A stretch of DNA of 64,000 nt from Buxus sempervirens (GCA_947561395.2 OX387193.1:3286001-3350000); one strand, 5' to 3'; positions 1-12,393 are shown, counted from the first letter of the stretch. The notes: generated by a model not told the origin, from the letters alone. A program made the numbers and translations.

Positions 1-1844
1 TTTGTGTATGAGTAGCAGTAACTATCCCAGTAAACTCCAGACCTTGCCTCTCCTTAAAAGGATTGAATTTGATAACTTCCTGAAGCTTTACCGGATAAAT
101 GAGTAATAATTGCACCTTTTTGGGTTTTATTATACTTTGGAGCTTGAAGAGAAACTCTTGCTTCAATCTAGGTCCATTGTAATTTCATGCAACGCGAAGA
201 GAGCTTGCATTTAGTTGCTTCTTGATCAACTCTTTGTATTTCTCCATGGTTTTCAAAATAAATTTTCTTTGTATGTGATATTAGAGAGAGAGAGAGAGAG
301 AGAGATTCAGTAACTTCAATTAAAAAGGAGACCGTTTTTTTTATAAACTATTTATGGTTTGTTGGAAGGATTTGCACTTGGTATGTTTTAATCGGCTAGG
401 TTTGAGACATTATAGTCATGTATTGGAAGCATCTAAATTGACATTGTTTTTCACTGGATTTATTCATATTGATAGGTGTTTTAAATAAATGAAATTTTAT
501 TCTTTTTCTACAGGTTGATGATGTGCAAATGGCGTGTTACAAGCTTTGACAATTTCCTTTTTCCAATGTGATAAGTCTGGAAAGTTTGGATATTTGTATC
601 CCGATTTAGCATTTTCTCAATGATAAATGCTGGCATTTCCAGTAGATGTCGTCTTAGTGATTTCAAATGGCATTTGGAATGAGGGTTAAAATTTGTTCAT
701 ATTTTGGGGCATTATGAAGTAAATGGTATATAGGGGCCCAGAATTTAATTTTAATTTTGCTTTGAATTGAAATAATAACTTTGTTTTACTGAAAACAGGG
801 GAATTGGAGCTTGTATGAATGAGAGAAATATGAGCAAACAAATATCAGAAATGGGAAAATGTTGGCCTTGTTCTTTACATTGGAGAGGCATAAATGCAGT
901 ATGTTCCAGAGAATCTGGACACTGGAGGTGTGAAGCTAAAACTATGATGGTTCATAACAGAAAGGAAGCCTGATTTCTTTGGTTAGAGGGAAAAAAACTG
1001 GAGATAAATTAGTTGTTTCAGAATTTGTAAAATAAAAGGATTTGATGAGAGTCTTAGAGCATCCTTTGATGGAGGAAAAGCTCATTTTTTGTCTCTTTTG
1101 TTTAGAGGATTATAATCCCTTATTAGTACTAACAAATTTGTGATATTTAATAAGTTTTTAATCTAAAATCTTAAGTGCTCATCTCTTTTTGGGCTGGTGA
1201 AACCATACCTGGTGATAAAGGAAAAAAATATTATTAGGAAGATGTTGTATTCAAATCAACCATTCTCCAAATGAATTGGATTGGAATAAATGTGAGAGTT
1301 AAAATGAAAAACTGAAAGCACCAAACTTATGAAGGGAATTTAAATGGCTTTAACTAGTAATAAGTATTTATATAGATCTGTAAATGACATCAATCTGGAC
1401 AGTGAACCGTGGGTCGGACAATGGTTCCACCCTTTTTGTGAAATTTTAGTCAGATCATTGTTTTGGTTTTTTCAAAATTTACTAGAACAGAAATCCTAAG
1501 GGTGAAAAGAACTACAATTTGAGAGATTTGTATAGATGCTGTGGATTTTAATTCTTGTCGTTGTAGTTTTCCATCGCATTATAGATTCCATATTATTATT
1601 TCTGCTATCTTCGGTGAGCTGGGATCAAACCTGTGGCCTCATTGAGTCTCTGAACAAATTAAGTATGCAGTTTCTTCTAAAGAGTTCATGACTGGTAAAT
1701 GGAGGTGTGAGTATTTAGTCAATTTTTTCTATTGCCATGACTCATATTATGTTCTGTCGAAATTCTGAGATACCTTTTGAATTAACAATTGATTTTTTTT
1801 TTCTTTTTATGAAGTTTATCTCTGAATTTTCATTTTTCTTCCAG
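1..1844. other. Upstream intron or flank of the SKIP8-like gene; no exon recognised
   Basis: AT-rich sequence without a recognisable exon. A (GA)n microsatellite lies at about 281-304. The stretch ends in a pyrimidine-rich acceptor at 1843-1844 that opens the first visible SKIP8-like exon, so at least its right part is intron. The F-box-coding first exon expected for this family was not found here and probably lies before the window. Confidence 0.5.
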
Positions 1845-3422
1845 GATTTTACGCTAGAACAGGAAAGCCTGACACCACGTAATGGCTGGAAGTCATATTA
1901 TGCTGCTACAAAAGCTATTGTGAGTATCAATGCAGGGTTCTATAACATAATCAGAGAAAGGTCACTGTTAGCAATGGGTCGTCTATGGCTCAATGCAGAT
2001 TATGTGAAGTGTGTTCATGGCTCTGGAAAGCTCTTTACCGGGTATATGCTTTAAATTTTTTAGCATTAATATTGTAAATGTGGTTTTTACTCTTTAAGCT
2101 GTAATATGGTTTTTACTTTCTCTCTCCCTTGCTCCCTCTCTTCATTCTCTCTGTAGTATCCGTATGGTGGTACCTTGATTGATATAGCTTATTACTTGCA
2201 CTTAATTTCTAGTTTTAACATTCCACTTCTACGTACTTAATCTGGTCATTACGAGCTCCCAAGTTTTCAGTCATAGAGCCTGGTTGGATAACGTTTGCCT
2301 ATTCCGTTAGACAGGTCTGCTGTAAGGGATCATGAATGGGAATGATGTGTGGGCTATATAGGTTTTTATCCATCTGAAATAGGGGAGGTTTTCAAACATA
2401 GATATATTTACAAAATGCTCTTGGGAAAGTAAGAAACATGGAATTCAAAATTACATTTAGCTTGATTGGTTCATTGGCGGCATGGCATGTGATGCTCTTA
2501 GCCTTGTATTTCACTGTTGAATAGTATAAATGTATGTAGTATATGGTTATGTAATGGTGACCAATGATGTTGAGTCATCATGATTTGGTATCTTGTGAAT
2601 AAGAAGTATAATCTAGTGGAAAATGATAACACCACCCCTCTCCTCCCTCTCCTTTTATCATCCTTGGTTGATTCAAGTCCCTATCAACTTAATGAATTTT
2701 GAGATTTTGTGTGCATTAGACGCATAGGTACATGCAGTGTACTGTGCACCTCTGAAAAAAAAAATGATCAGAATTTCACACCACCCCAACCCCACACAGC
2801 AACAACACTACTTGTGAATCAAATAAAGAAGTATGCATAAGATGAGAGTACTGATGTCGATTGATAAGCAGTAGAAGGAAACAACAAGTGTGATAAGACG
2901 TATCTATGGTCTGAGTATACTGATAGGCATCCTGAATCTGTCTCATAAGTTCTAAAATGAGATGAAGCTTTTGGCTTATTATAAAAATATTATAGGTTGT
3001 AATCATCTCTTTTATCTTTCAGAGCCAACTCAACGGGTTCTCACTCAGTTTCTCGTGTCACAATTCGAAAAAATTCAAATGGAAGATCTGTTTTAGTTTA
3101 TTTTGATGAGAATTGGAATAAATTAAGATCTCCTCTCTGATTCATTTAAATTGATAACTGGTGCAGTTACAATGGTGTTATGGAGAGCTGGCAGCATGCC
3201 TTCAATTGGGAAGGAGTTGAATTTCAGATCCAGGATGTGTGTGCTCGAGTGCTGACAGACGTGGCTTGGGTGACCATGAAAGCCTACATTGACATAGATG
3301 CCGGTCCTTTCCATGTGACTAATGTCTACGAGTTCCACAATGGGCGATGGTACATGGTTCATCATCACAGCCCTTTGATGCTTATTGATGGAGAGGTAGA
3401 ACAACAAATTATGCTTGGATGA
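1845..3422 (+). CDS. SKIP8: F-box protein SKIP8-like, 3' part (NTF2/SnoaL-like domain)
   Basis: C-terminal half of a SKIP8-like protein. Two exons are visible: 1845-2041 (acceptor AG 1843-1844, donor GT 2042-2043) and 3167-3422 (acceptor AG 3165-3166, stop TGA 3420-3422). They join in frame through a split Gly codon to give about 150 residues. The first exon encodes the RNGWKSYYAATKAI and GRLWLNADYVKCVH segments; the second encodes AWVTMKAYID and FEFHNGRWYMVHHH-type motifs (here YEFHNGRWYMVHHH), typical of the NTF2-like fold at the C-terminus of SKIP8. In the family an N-terminal F-box links to SKP1 in SCF ubiquitin ligases; that part is outside the window. The assignment rests on remembered family resemblance, so the symbol is probable rather than proven. 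Confidence 0.72.
2042..3166 (+). other. Intron of the SKIP8-like gene
   Basis: GT-AG intron of 1,125 bp between the two visible SKIP8-like exons. It is AT-rich and contains no mobile element that I can recognise. Short open frames inside it show no protein-like composition. Confidence 0.6.
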
Positions 3423-3925
3423 CAGAAAAAGAGGAGATGTGATATGGGGAAAAGAAGGGAAAATATAGCATTCACTGTTATTCAGGAGTGGATCACTCCA
3501 AGATCTCTGATATTAATCCTGCTTTCTTCATTCCTGTAATTCCTCCAACCTCAGTTTTGAGCTTTGTTTCCTTTGTTTTTCCATTTAATAGCCAATTTGT
3601 ATACATCACTTTGTTCCTTTTTTATCTCTCCAATTTTTTTCCCTCTTCTTGGTAAATCTGTGAAGTCTCCAAGCCTTTAGCAGCAGTTTCTGTACAGAGT
3701 TGGATTTGGTAATTATTTGACAGTCACCCGGGCATGAAGAAATGGGTGCTTGCTGATTTATGTATAGTGTTATGTGATGGATGTTATATGTATATAATAT
3801 ATATATATATATATGAGGTACGTGCGTCTAATTACATCCAACATGGAAGCTCTACTTGTGAAGATTGGGCGTACGGCCTATAATTTATTTATCATTTAAT
3901 ATTTGAAATGATTAACGTCACAAGC
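3423..3925. other. SKIP8-like 3' UTR and spacer
   Basis: T-rich sequence following the SKIP8-like stop codon, consistent with a 3' UTR. It is followed by a short (TA)n tract at about 3796-3814 and then the tRNA gene. No further coding signal was seen. Confidence 0.5.
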
Positions 3926-3997
3926 GGCTCCATGGTCTAGTGGTTAGGACATTGGACTCTGAATCCAGTAACCCGAGTTCAAATCTCGGTGGAACCT
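3926..3997 (+). tRNA. tRNA-Gln (anticodon CUG)
   Basis: A 72-nt cloverleaf without intron. The acceptor 5' strand is GGCTCCA (3926-3932) and the 3' strand TGGAACC ends before the discriminator T at 3997. The anticodon stem TTGGA/TCCAG encloses loop CTCTGAA, so the anticodon is CTG (reads CAG, Gln). The T arm has stem CCGAG/CTCGG with loop TTCAAAT. The D-arm GTCTAGTGGTTAGGAC carries the A box. The acceptor stem has one C:A mismatch at the third pair. From memory, plant tRNA-Gln(CUG) genes usually have T at that position, so a single T-to-C change may have broken the pair. CCA is not encoded, as expected for a nuclear gene. Confidence 0.93.
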
Positions 3998-4157
3998 ACG
4001 GATCTCATTTAAATTTTGTGAAAAATTTGTCGAAACCCCAAAATATTAGTGACGGCCTCGGGTTCGTTTATCCGTGGTTTTTGAACCCCATATGAAGAGG
4101 TGAGGAAGAGAGGAAACCAGAACTGTGGTAGCCAGTCTGCAGTTTGGTTATCTGCAG

Positions 4158-6861
4158 ATGGCAAGCTTTCCGACAATTCCAGCTCCTCAATTCCTTTTCA
4201 CCTCGTGCCGCCATTACTCTAACAGTAAGAGAGAGCCGCATGGACCGCCAGTCCTTAGAATAGTACGAACTAAGCCGGTCGCATTCTGTTCTCCCTCAAC
4301 TTCCGTCGTCGAAGACCCTTCTGTCCCTACCTTGGATGGAATTCCCATGGAAAAGGAATCCGCTGGTGAAGACGAAGGCAATCCTACTCTGAGGTTAGTA
4401 ATTGCTTCTCATCAATGAAGATCTGTTCGGTTCTTATTTAGAAGGCTGCAATTTCTGTGTTGATTACTGATTTTTTGAGCGTGAGTTCCTCATCGGTTAT
4501 AATTTATGTTCTCAAATTAATTTGTGCATGACCTAGTTCTGATCCTCAAAGTAAGAATAAATTTGTGAGTTCTTATGATTCATTCATTCCGAGATTCGTG
4601 TCTACGGTTGTGATGTTGTGGAATATTGTACGTTGTGTTGACAAAAATTTATTTTTCTGTCGTTGGATATATAAAACCCAACTACAAGCTTCAACTTTTC
4701 GGGAATAGGCACGAAATGTTAGAAGCTTCGTGGAAAAATTGATTATCCTTGGAGGATGAGTGTATTGCTATTAGGCAAACTAGAAGTACATGGAGGTTAA
4801 TTTGAGTCAGGCGAATGGTACCTTTTCTTTCCTCTTTAGTCTTTACTTCAGATATGAAAGGAAATATGTTCTATGCTTGGGCTGTGTTTATTTATGTGAA
4901 AAATTAATAAAATGTGTGAAAAAAAAGACTTGAAAAATATTTGTTTGGAAAAGAATTAAACTTTTAAAGGTTGTAGACAGCATGAATAAGGCAGAAATTC
5001 TGGATCTTCTTGTAAATCTGTAGAAATAGGGAAAAAGAATTTGCTGGGTAAGAGAAAATATGAATCATTGGTATTGGAAAGGAGAGTGAGTTTGTTGTTA
5101 TGTGGCAAGAGAAAGAAGAGCTTGTGAGGAAGAGAAAGAGTTTGTTGTTGTTGGCAAGGAGAGTGAGTTTGTTTTTATTTGGAAGGCTGCTATTTCTATG
5201 CTATTCTTCTCCTTACGACAGTAATTAATTATACACGCTCTTTACTTACTGTAACATAAGGAGTCATGTCATGTGAGAATATCAGAACTGAATTATATTG
5301 GACATTAAATTATCAAGTAAAATGAGATTCTCTATGTGCTAGTTCTCATGTGTACAATATATCTTAATGGACGCACATAATATCTCTGAAATTCTGCGAA
5401 TGGATTGCAACATGGCTTTTATGTAGCACGTCATGCCTAATTTGAATATTATTTAAGTTTATTTCTCCATTGGGAAAGATGATAATAACAAAAAAATATT
5501 TGCATTTCTAATCATTGCAATGCATAGAGGGTGTAAGGCCTGTGGAAGAGAAGTGCTGGAAAAGGGTTGTAATGGTGAAGGAAGGGTACAAGGTGGAATT
5601 GCAACAGTCCCAGGCTTTGGCTGGTGGCCCATAAAGGCTTTCAGGCCTTGCCCTGGGTTTGTTGCATCTGGTGGAAGGTATAAGCGCCGTGGACAAAGCA
5701 TGGATGAGGTTGCCTTTGGAAGGGGAGAGAGGAACGCTCCAATGAGGAATATCGATGAGGCTCAGTCAAGGTAGAACTTAGATTTTCGACAATAACTTGT
5801 TATAATTGCAATTGCATTCATGCTATTGGCGGAAATGACTCAGATACACCCCCCTTATTTTTATTTTATTTTATTTTTTTTTGAATAATTAGTTTTGTTT
5901 AGGTGCAAAATTGATGCTTATTGTTGAGCTGATGAGTGTGCCATTTGAATAGAGTTATTCAATCTGTTTAACTCAAAATTCAACCAATTTCATGAGGCAG
6001 AAACAAAGAGGGATGGTGAGAGAAATTGAAATGTCCATTGGCTTGGTTAGCATTTCATGACCAATATGATCTGACTGCCAATATAAATGTCGTTTAAGGC
6101 TCCTGGATGTTGGGTAAAGAAATTTATGTAGAAAAGAATCATTTTTTACATCAGATTTGCTTCTAACTTCTACGTTTTATCATGCCTCTTTAGCCATGTT
6201 TACAGATTCCAGGATCTCATGATACGGAAGCGTTAATACAGTCTGTATATAATTATGTTTGCTTCTTATTAACTCTAGTATTATTTTGATTGTTGTTTTC
6301 CCTTCCATACTCCACGGCCAGATTGTATAAGAACTCCAGTGTGAATTTGAGAAAATTGGTTGGCTGTAGAAGGGAAAATCCTAAATGTTTGTATGGAGTC
6401 CTTGAAAATTTCTTGTAGATGCAAGCTTAACTGTTAAGTCCTAGAGGAGCTATCCTCTTAAGACTAAATTGGAAACTGCTATTTACTTGTTGGTCCTCTG
6501 TTTAATTCTTCCCATTTTCCGCAGACTCTACAGTATTTTCTGCTTATGTGCTACAAATTGCACTCTTTATAGATACTATTACTTATAGCAGTAACAACAG
6601 TAGTAGTAGCAGCAGCAGCTGCTGCAACAACGACAACAACATGACTTGTCCCAACAAACATTAGTGTGTGCTGTAACCAAGTAGTAATAACTGTCCCTTG
6701 CGGTTAATTTAAAAGTGTGATGCTTCCTTTGCATCCCCAACTTGATCTAAGCATGATTTTTTAATGAATTTGTTCATGTATCATGGTTTGCCATTCCTCT
6801 TTTAACTCCTGTTAATGCATGCAGCAAGAAAAAGGAAAGCCCGAGAAAATTTACGAGGTAA
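4158..6861 (+). CDS. Small Cys-containing protein, probably plastid-targeted, function unknown
   Basis: Three-exon model: 4158-4393, 5528-5770 and 6825-6861 (TAA 6859-6861), all GT-AG with matching phase 2, giving 171 residues. The start is the first ATG in frame, reading MASFPTIPAPQFLFTSCR. The first ~50 residues are rich in Ser, Thr, Arg and Pro and poor in acidic residues, like a chloroplast transit peptide. An acidic linker follows. Exon 2 encodes the conserved-looking core beginning RGCKACGREVLEKGCNGEG, with a C-x2-C pair and two further Cys (EKGC, FRPC), then the motifs GFGWWPIKA, CPGFVASGGRY and RRGQSMDEV. The four Cys could bind metal or form disulfides. The tail is basic (SKKKESPRKFTR). 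I recognise the core as a type conserved in plants but cannot give it a function. The last, very short exon is the least certain part. Confidence 0.62.
4394..5527 (+). other. Intron 1 of the Cys-containing protein gene
   Basis: GT-AG intron of 1,134 bp separating the transit-peptide exon from the Cys-rich core exon. AT-rich, and nothing else is recognisable in it. Confidence 0.55.
5771..6824 (+). other. Intron 2 of the Cys-containing protein gene
   Basis: GT-AG intron of 1,054 bp. It contains a trinucleotide-rich patch at about 6594-6642 (AGT, AGC and AAC runs). No exon or mobile element is recognised. Confidence 0.5.
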
Positions 6862-7228
6862 TATCGCAGGTGAAATAATCTATCTCCTTACAGCTCAAGG
6901 CCGTCAACATGACGGAATATTTCATCTGGCCAATATGTTTTTCTACAGGGTGAATGCTGGTGTGATCTCATATGTAATCTCTACGGAACTGAAAAACTAT
7001 TTTACATTAAAAAAGTGTCGTGTACATCTGAACCCCATAATATGTAGAATTCTTTCATAATATATCAGGCATATCTGTTGTTTCCTGTAACGGATTTATG
7101 GGTCTCAATATGCCCATCTTTTACGGTTTTAGTTAAATTTTAGTTTTAGATCTAATAATAAAAATGGAAGATTGGAAGGCTTTATAAGTTGAGTATTTTT
7201 TTTAAGTTTTTACATTAAAATGGAAGAT

Positions 7229-7310
7229 AAGGTCGCCACTTCCGACGGTGGTAAGACCTTATGTTCGTCGTATCCAAGGTTTGGGTTGGAAACCTGCCCT
7301 TACCAGCAAA
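7229..7310 (+). repeat. Dispersed SINE-like repeat fragment
   Basis: This segment shares an ordered series of motifs with 57348-57428: a GCCACTTC-type start, ACGGTGGTAA, then TCCAAG and a GGTTGGAAACC / GGTCAAACC-like box. The order and spacing are the same in both copies. The last motif resembles a degenerate tRNA B box, so a tRNA-derived SINE is possible but not shown. Confidence 0.35.
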
Positions 7311-7376
7311 CAAAGTGAAGTTTCGAAAAAAATTCTTCATGACCAGTATAATAATATTGATTTTCAATTATGTTTA

Positions 7377-7560
7377 AAAAATATCATTAATTCTTAATTA
7401 TCAAGAATTAGTAACTGAATCTTAATTATTTTATAAAGTATCACTAATTCTCAATTATCAATAATGACCGACTGAATCTGGATTATTTTATAAAGTATGT
7501 TTAATTATCAATTATTAATAATTAGGCGACTGAATCTAAATTATTTTAAAAAGTATCACT
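7377..7560 (+). repeat. Tandem repeat of ~57-58 bp, three copies, upstream of KELP
   Basis: Units begin at about 7377, 7435 and 7492 (with a partial fourth at about 7550). Each starts AAA(G)TAT, continues with TTAATTATCAA-like sequence, then CTGAATCT and ends with ATTATTTTA. The array lies directly before the KELP 5' UTR and may overlap its promoter. Confidence 0.65.
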
Positions 7561-7670
7561 TCAACCCAATTTCACCAAATAAAAGAAGACGTAGAACGGG
7601 GAAACTGAGGAGAGAGATTGATAACAGGAAAAGGGATTTGCGGTTTCTCTTATCCGATCGTTTGCCGGAA

Positions 7671-10180
7671 ATGGAACCGGAAACAAGACGTAGAATCGAG
7701 GAAACGGTGGTGGAGGTCTTGAAAAACGCGGACATGGACGAAATGACAGAGTTCAAAGTCCGAAACATGGCTGCAGAGAAGCTTGGGATAGATCTTTCTG
7801 GTTCTGAGCATAAAGGGTTAGTCAGAAGCGTCGTTAAGTCGTTCCTCCTCTCGAGAGAGGCGGATGAGGAGGAGGAGCAGCTGCAGGTCAAAGGCACAGC
7901 AACAGATGGAGTAACTAAGGAAGTTGATGAAGATGAAGGGGAGGAACAGGAAACGAAACGGAGCGTTTCTTCGAAGGAGTACGATGACGATGGAGATCTT
8001 ATCATGTGCTGGGTGATTCGCTGCTTTTCTTTCTTAATTTCCTTTTTCCTTTTCCTTTTCCTCTTCTAAACCCTATATCTTAAACTTTAATGAGTTAGAT
8101 TGGAGTGTGTTAGAGATGAGTTTGATAGAAAAAAACACCCTAATTTTTCCTTTCGTGGAAAGATATGATGAGCACAAATATGGATTGAGGTAACCCTAGG
8201 TTGTAACCCTAATTAGATTCAATCTGTTGTTGTGGTCCTTACACGTTGTTGATTTGTTACAGCTATCAAGCAGGAGAAGGGTTACGATTCAAGATTTCAG
8301 GGGGAAAACTTTGGTGTCGATAAGGGAGTACTATCAAAAAGATGGGAAGCAGCTTCCTACGTCAAAAGGTATATTCATAGGCTGATTCTTGCACATGTTT
8401 TCTGCCTGTTTCTGCTGTTTTTGTTTTTTGGTTAATGGGTGAAGTTGTTCTTGTAATCAATTTTTGTTTCCTCAATCTGGACTCCAGCTCGAGTATAAAT
8501 CATATCAAATGTCTTTGGTGTTTATTTATATATTTATATTTATCCTCACTTTTATTTCTAAACGATCCTATGATAGTTGGGCTGATCTTTTGTGTTAGGC
8601 GTTTGGAGAGTCTGGATTTGTTTAAGTTGCTTTTGTTAGTTATTTATGGATAATTAAACCTTCTATGATTATGTCAAGCTCTTAGAATTCAACATTACAT
8701 ATGGGTAAAACTGAGGTTGGTTCTGCCCTAAAATTGTTTGCTTATGATATTACTACTTTACTAGTGCCTTAGAAATTTGAGTTGTCATATGTGTTCTGCC
8801 TTATCAAGTTATTGAGAAAATAGAATTTTTTGAGTGGTACAATTTATGTGATTTCAGGCTATAACCTGATTTAGTAGGCATCTGTAGATTCTGGATCATG
8901 TATTAGCAAATTCTTGCTTGTTTGTTGTAAGTTGTATAGTTGGTACCAAAATCAAGTCTCTGTAGATATCAATAATTTGGAGATTGGATACTATTTTAAG
9001 TTTTGATACATCCTAGAATATCCTTGTTGGAAATTGTATATATTGGCTGTTTCCAATTCTATTCTGTCTCTCTGCCTGGTAAAGTGTGGGGTGACCTCCA
9101 TGAGCCAGGAGTCACATTATTTATCTTTCATTTCTTTTATATTTTCTGATGTAAAAGGAGAATGGGTGTTGATACTGGGCATCTTATAGATTGGGCATTT
9201 TTACATCAGATGCTATGCATAACCCATCAATGATTGTTTTCGGAATGTGACTGATTTGGATCTACATTTTTTGTTCTTCTCTTTTTGTCATATTGTGTAT
9301 ACTTGTGTAATTGTGCAATGCCCCTCTCTTTTCTGTGTGATTAGTTATTCTCTATCTCAAACTTCTCAGTTATGCACTTCCAAAGTTCCTTTATGGTATT
9401 AGACTAGTATGATTCATATGCCAGTTTTACTTGTTCATTTACTTTTATTTTCTCAGTGGGTAGATTTATGGATCTTGATTTGTGTGAAGTGTAAATAAAT
9501 TTGTTTTCCAATTGTCTGGCAAGGTAGCTGTTCATGCATCTTTTCATTGAGCATTTAGTATGTGCATTGTCTTTTTTTTTTTTGTGTGTGTGGCTAATGA
9601 ACAATCGAGTACATCTTTTAGATTTAGTTATTGCACTGTTACTTCACATTATGGCATTCAAGATCCCTGGCCCATGAAATTTTTTTGCTGTTGTGTGTGT
9701 GTGTGGGGCATTTCTTTTTATCTTGTTTTCAGATTATGTGGCCCCAAAATCAGAGCAATATAATTTTTCCTTTACAAGACCTGAAAATCAGCTCAAGTTA
9801 ACGACCTTGACCACTACTCATTTGTTCTGACTTGGCTGATCCATTTTCTGGACGTTGAAAAGCTTCATTTGAGTTGAATGTTCTCTTCCTTTTTACTTCA
9901 ATTTGTAGCATAAGCTATTGCTGCTTGACAAATGATAACTTATTATTCCAATGAGATTTATACCGATTTGTCATTAATCAGGTGTCCTTTTCTGTGTATT
10001 TTTTCCTGTTCTAGTGTATTTGTATACTGTTTTGATATTTTCTTTCTGAAAATACTTTTGCTTCTGCTGCTATCAATCATCTCAGGGATAAGCTTGACAA
10101 GTGAACAGTGGTCAGCCTTGAAGAAGAATCTCCCTGCAATAGAGGATGCCATTCAGAAGATGGAAGCCAGGTTGAGGTGA
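7671..10180 (+). CDS. KELP: RNA polymerase II transcriptional coactivator KELP (DEK-C + PC4 domains)
   Basis: Complete gene with three exons: 7671-8012, 8263-8368 and 10086-10180 (TGA 10178-10180), all GT-AG, giving 180 residues against about 165 remembered for Arabidopsis KELP. Residues 1-65 form a DEK-C-like helical domain (MEPETRRRIEETVVEVL, TEFKVRNMAAEKLGIDLS, LVRSVVKSFLL). Residues ~66-105 are an acidic linker. The C-terminal PC4 domain runs from EYDDDGDLIMC through RRRVTIQDFRGKTLVSIREYY and KDGKQLPTSKGISL to EQWSALKKNLPAIEDAIQKM. PC4 proteins bind single-stranded DNA and bridge activators to the basal transcription machinery in the nucleus. An open frame extends upstream to an ATG at 7497, but that stretch is AT-rich repeat and the family start matches 7671. 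Intron 2 is 1.7 kb. Confidence 0.9.
8369..10085 (+). other. Intron 2 of KELP
   Basis: GT-AG intron of 1,717 bp, T-rich, with a short TG-rich microsatellite at about 9694-9706. It separates the two halves of the PC4 domain. No mobile element was recognised. Confidence 0.6.
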
Positions 10181-11089
10181 GAGCTCTACACAGCATTTGA
10201 AGCCTCCAAGATGTGCCGCATCTTACGCACGTTGACTCTTATACCTGAAGCCAAATCTGATGAATCGTATACCTGCAGTCAAACCTACAAAATTTTGTTA
10301 TATAATCAAACCAAATGGTCCAACGAATTTAAGGGGCTCAAATCATTTTTTTGTTTTCCTTTTGTTTACTGATGGAAGGGATTTCTAAGTAGAACTAAAC
10401 TGCTTTGATGTTTGGACATTTGCTTGTAAGTGGAACATGCCATACTTTGTGAGTTTTTCTAAGTAGCATAAGGTTTTGATCTACAAGGTATATAATGGTA
10501 TGACTTAGAATGTTTATAATGGTCTGTTGACAAGCGTATAAATAATTTGACATGACGATAGGAATAAGTCCAATCTTATCTTTTTCCATTTTGTGTGGCA
10601 TTATTTCGCACAAAATCTCGACGTGGATACCTGGGAGCCGCCAAGCTTTACATTTAAAACGTGACTGTCTGCGAACGGTTAATTGGAAGGGCGGGGCTCA
10701 GATTTACCCAAAAAAAAAAATGAAAAGGCAAATTACTTTTACTCAATATAAAATTGGAAATACAAAAATTTTCGTTTCAGGCCACCGCTATTAAAGATAA
10801 GAAGTGAAATCTCAACTTGGCAACAAAACAAGCTCAACCAAGGCAATAAAATAATGTCTGATAGGTCTTACGCAAAAATCGCAAGCAAAAGTGAATTTTG
10901 GCCGGAAATTTGAGTATATCCTCCAATCTAGGCAAGAAAAGAAAGCTCCTGACTGCTGTTACTTGAGGATGTGTGAAGACATGGTGCTAGCAGGTATGAC
11001 GATAGTGACAATATGGTTTGTTGCAATGGATCCAATAATCACGACAATCATATAGAACAAGCCATCTTGCCTATAGTTTATGGTTATTT

Positions 11090-11544
11090 TCCATCAAATT
11101 ATGGGGGGCTGAAATCCCCGACTCATTCGCTGTCTGACCAAAGAGAGGATTAAAATGGATATTCATGCAACAGTTCAGTAACGCAGTGGCAACTCCAACA
11201 CCATCAATGGCACTAAATAAATTCATATATTCAGGAGCAACTGAAGCTACATTTTGAAAAGAATCGCTGTTCTTACAGGTAGAGTTCTTAGCAGCTTGTT
11301 ACCCGAATGTTCCACTCACAAATCTACAGATTTGTTAAATCAGGTTCGTCCCAAACTCTTCAGAATCTGCGTTAAAGACATGGACATCCTTCTGTGAATA
11401 AGGCTCCACAGGTTTCAAAATGCTCCCATTCTTCTGCTGCTTAGCCTTTCCCCATGCGTTTCTTTCCTGACTGAAGCAAATATGCAAATGGCGGCCAGAT
11501 GGAAGTCCTGAAGAACGAACAAATAATGTCTGAAGCTTTATCAT
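11090..11544 (-). pseudogene. Coding-like islands of an unrecognised gene or gene remnant
   Basis: Two minus-strand stretches read like protein. One is the 69-codon frame 11335-11544 (starts MIKLQTLFVRSSG, contains KNGSILKPVEPYSQKDVHV). The other, from about 11290 down to 11090, contains VASVAPEYMNLFSAIDGVGV and ends at a stop. An in-frame stop separates them. Codon use is more balanced than in the surrounding AT-rich DNA. I do not recognise the family. They could be exons, a decayed gene, or a long non-coding transcript. Confidence 0.25.
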
Positions 11545-12393
11545 ATGCCAATGGCTGTCGATAAACAGCTCCTCTTAGCATATTTCACCTCTGGATCTTT
11601 GTATCCAGCCCTGCCTGCAGGGGGTGCTGTGAAAAATCAACCACTATTTCAGAATTTGTTTATAAATAAAGAAATTGACACAGCTCATCAGAATATGTAA
11701 GGTTGCACACAGTAAATAACAAACTCTGGCCCCTAAGAATGCATTGTGTACAAATTCAAGGATATGTCTTTTTCTAGCATTCCAATCCTTGGTAAATTTT
11801 CTTATCTTCCCAACCCCGAAGTTTGTTTTTTACCCGGCTAAAACCGTTTTCTTGAAAAGTTTCTGTCAATCATTTCCAGCAATTGTTACAAGCAACTATT
11901 TCATGCAGTATGCAAGGCTGCCGTATCAGTTTCTCAGGAACTGTTCTGCCAGTTTTTTTTTTATTTAATAATGGTGGCCGACTACATCTATCCCCTGCAC
12001 ATAGTTTTGGCAGGACAGAAACCAACTAAACCATATGCAGGAGTCGGTGGCCACATTTCATTAAAAATTTATAGGGAGAACAATCAGGGTAGATGTAGCT
12101 ATTCAGTCTTTGCTTGGCATGCTTATCTGGGATTCTAGATAATATCCAAAAAAGGAAAAGTAGCCCAGATAAACATTAACAGGACATATTTAGAAAACTA
12201 AAAATAGGGTCAAATGGGGTGAGCCAACTTTTTCCAGGAAATGCATAAGGCTAAATGCCTCCCAACTGTTTCTTGGAGACAGTTTCCCTAGTACTAATGA
12301 GAGACAGCAGACTGGCAGCGCTTGTATTCCCCAATTAACTACAGATGCAAGTCTGTAAGGTCTACAGAATTTTTAGTGTAGGATTAAAAAAAT

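Noticed and set aside
1..1736. F-box exon of the SKIP8-like gene inside the window
   Set aside because: No F-box-like frame was found; probably before position 1.
7497..7670. Upstream in-frame ATG for KELP
   Set aside because: The extra 58 codons lie in AT-rich tandem repeat and do not look like protein; the family start is at 7671.
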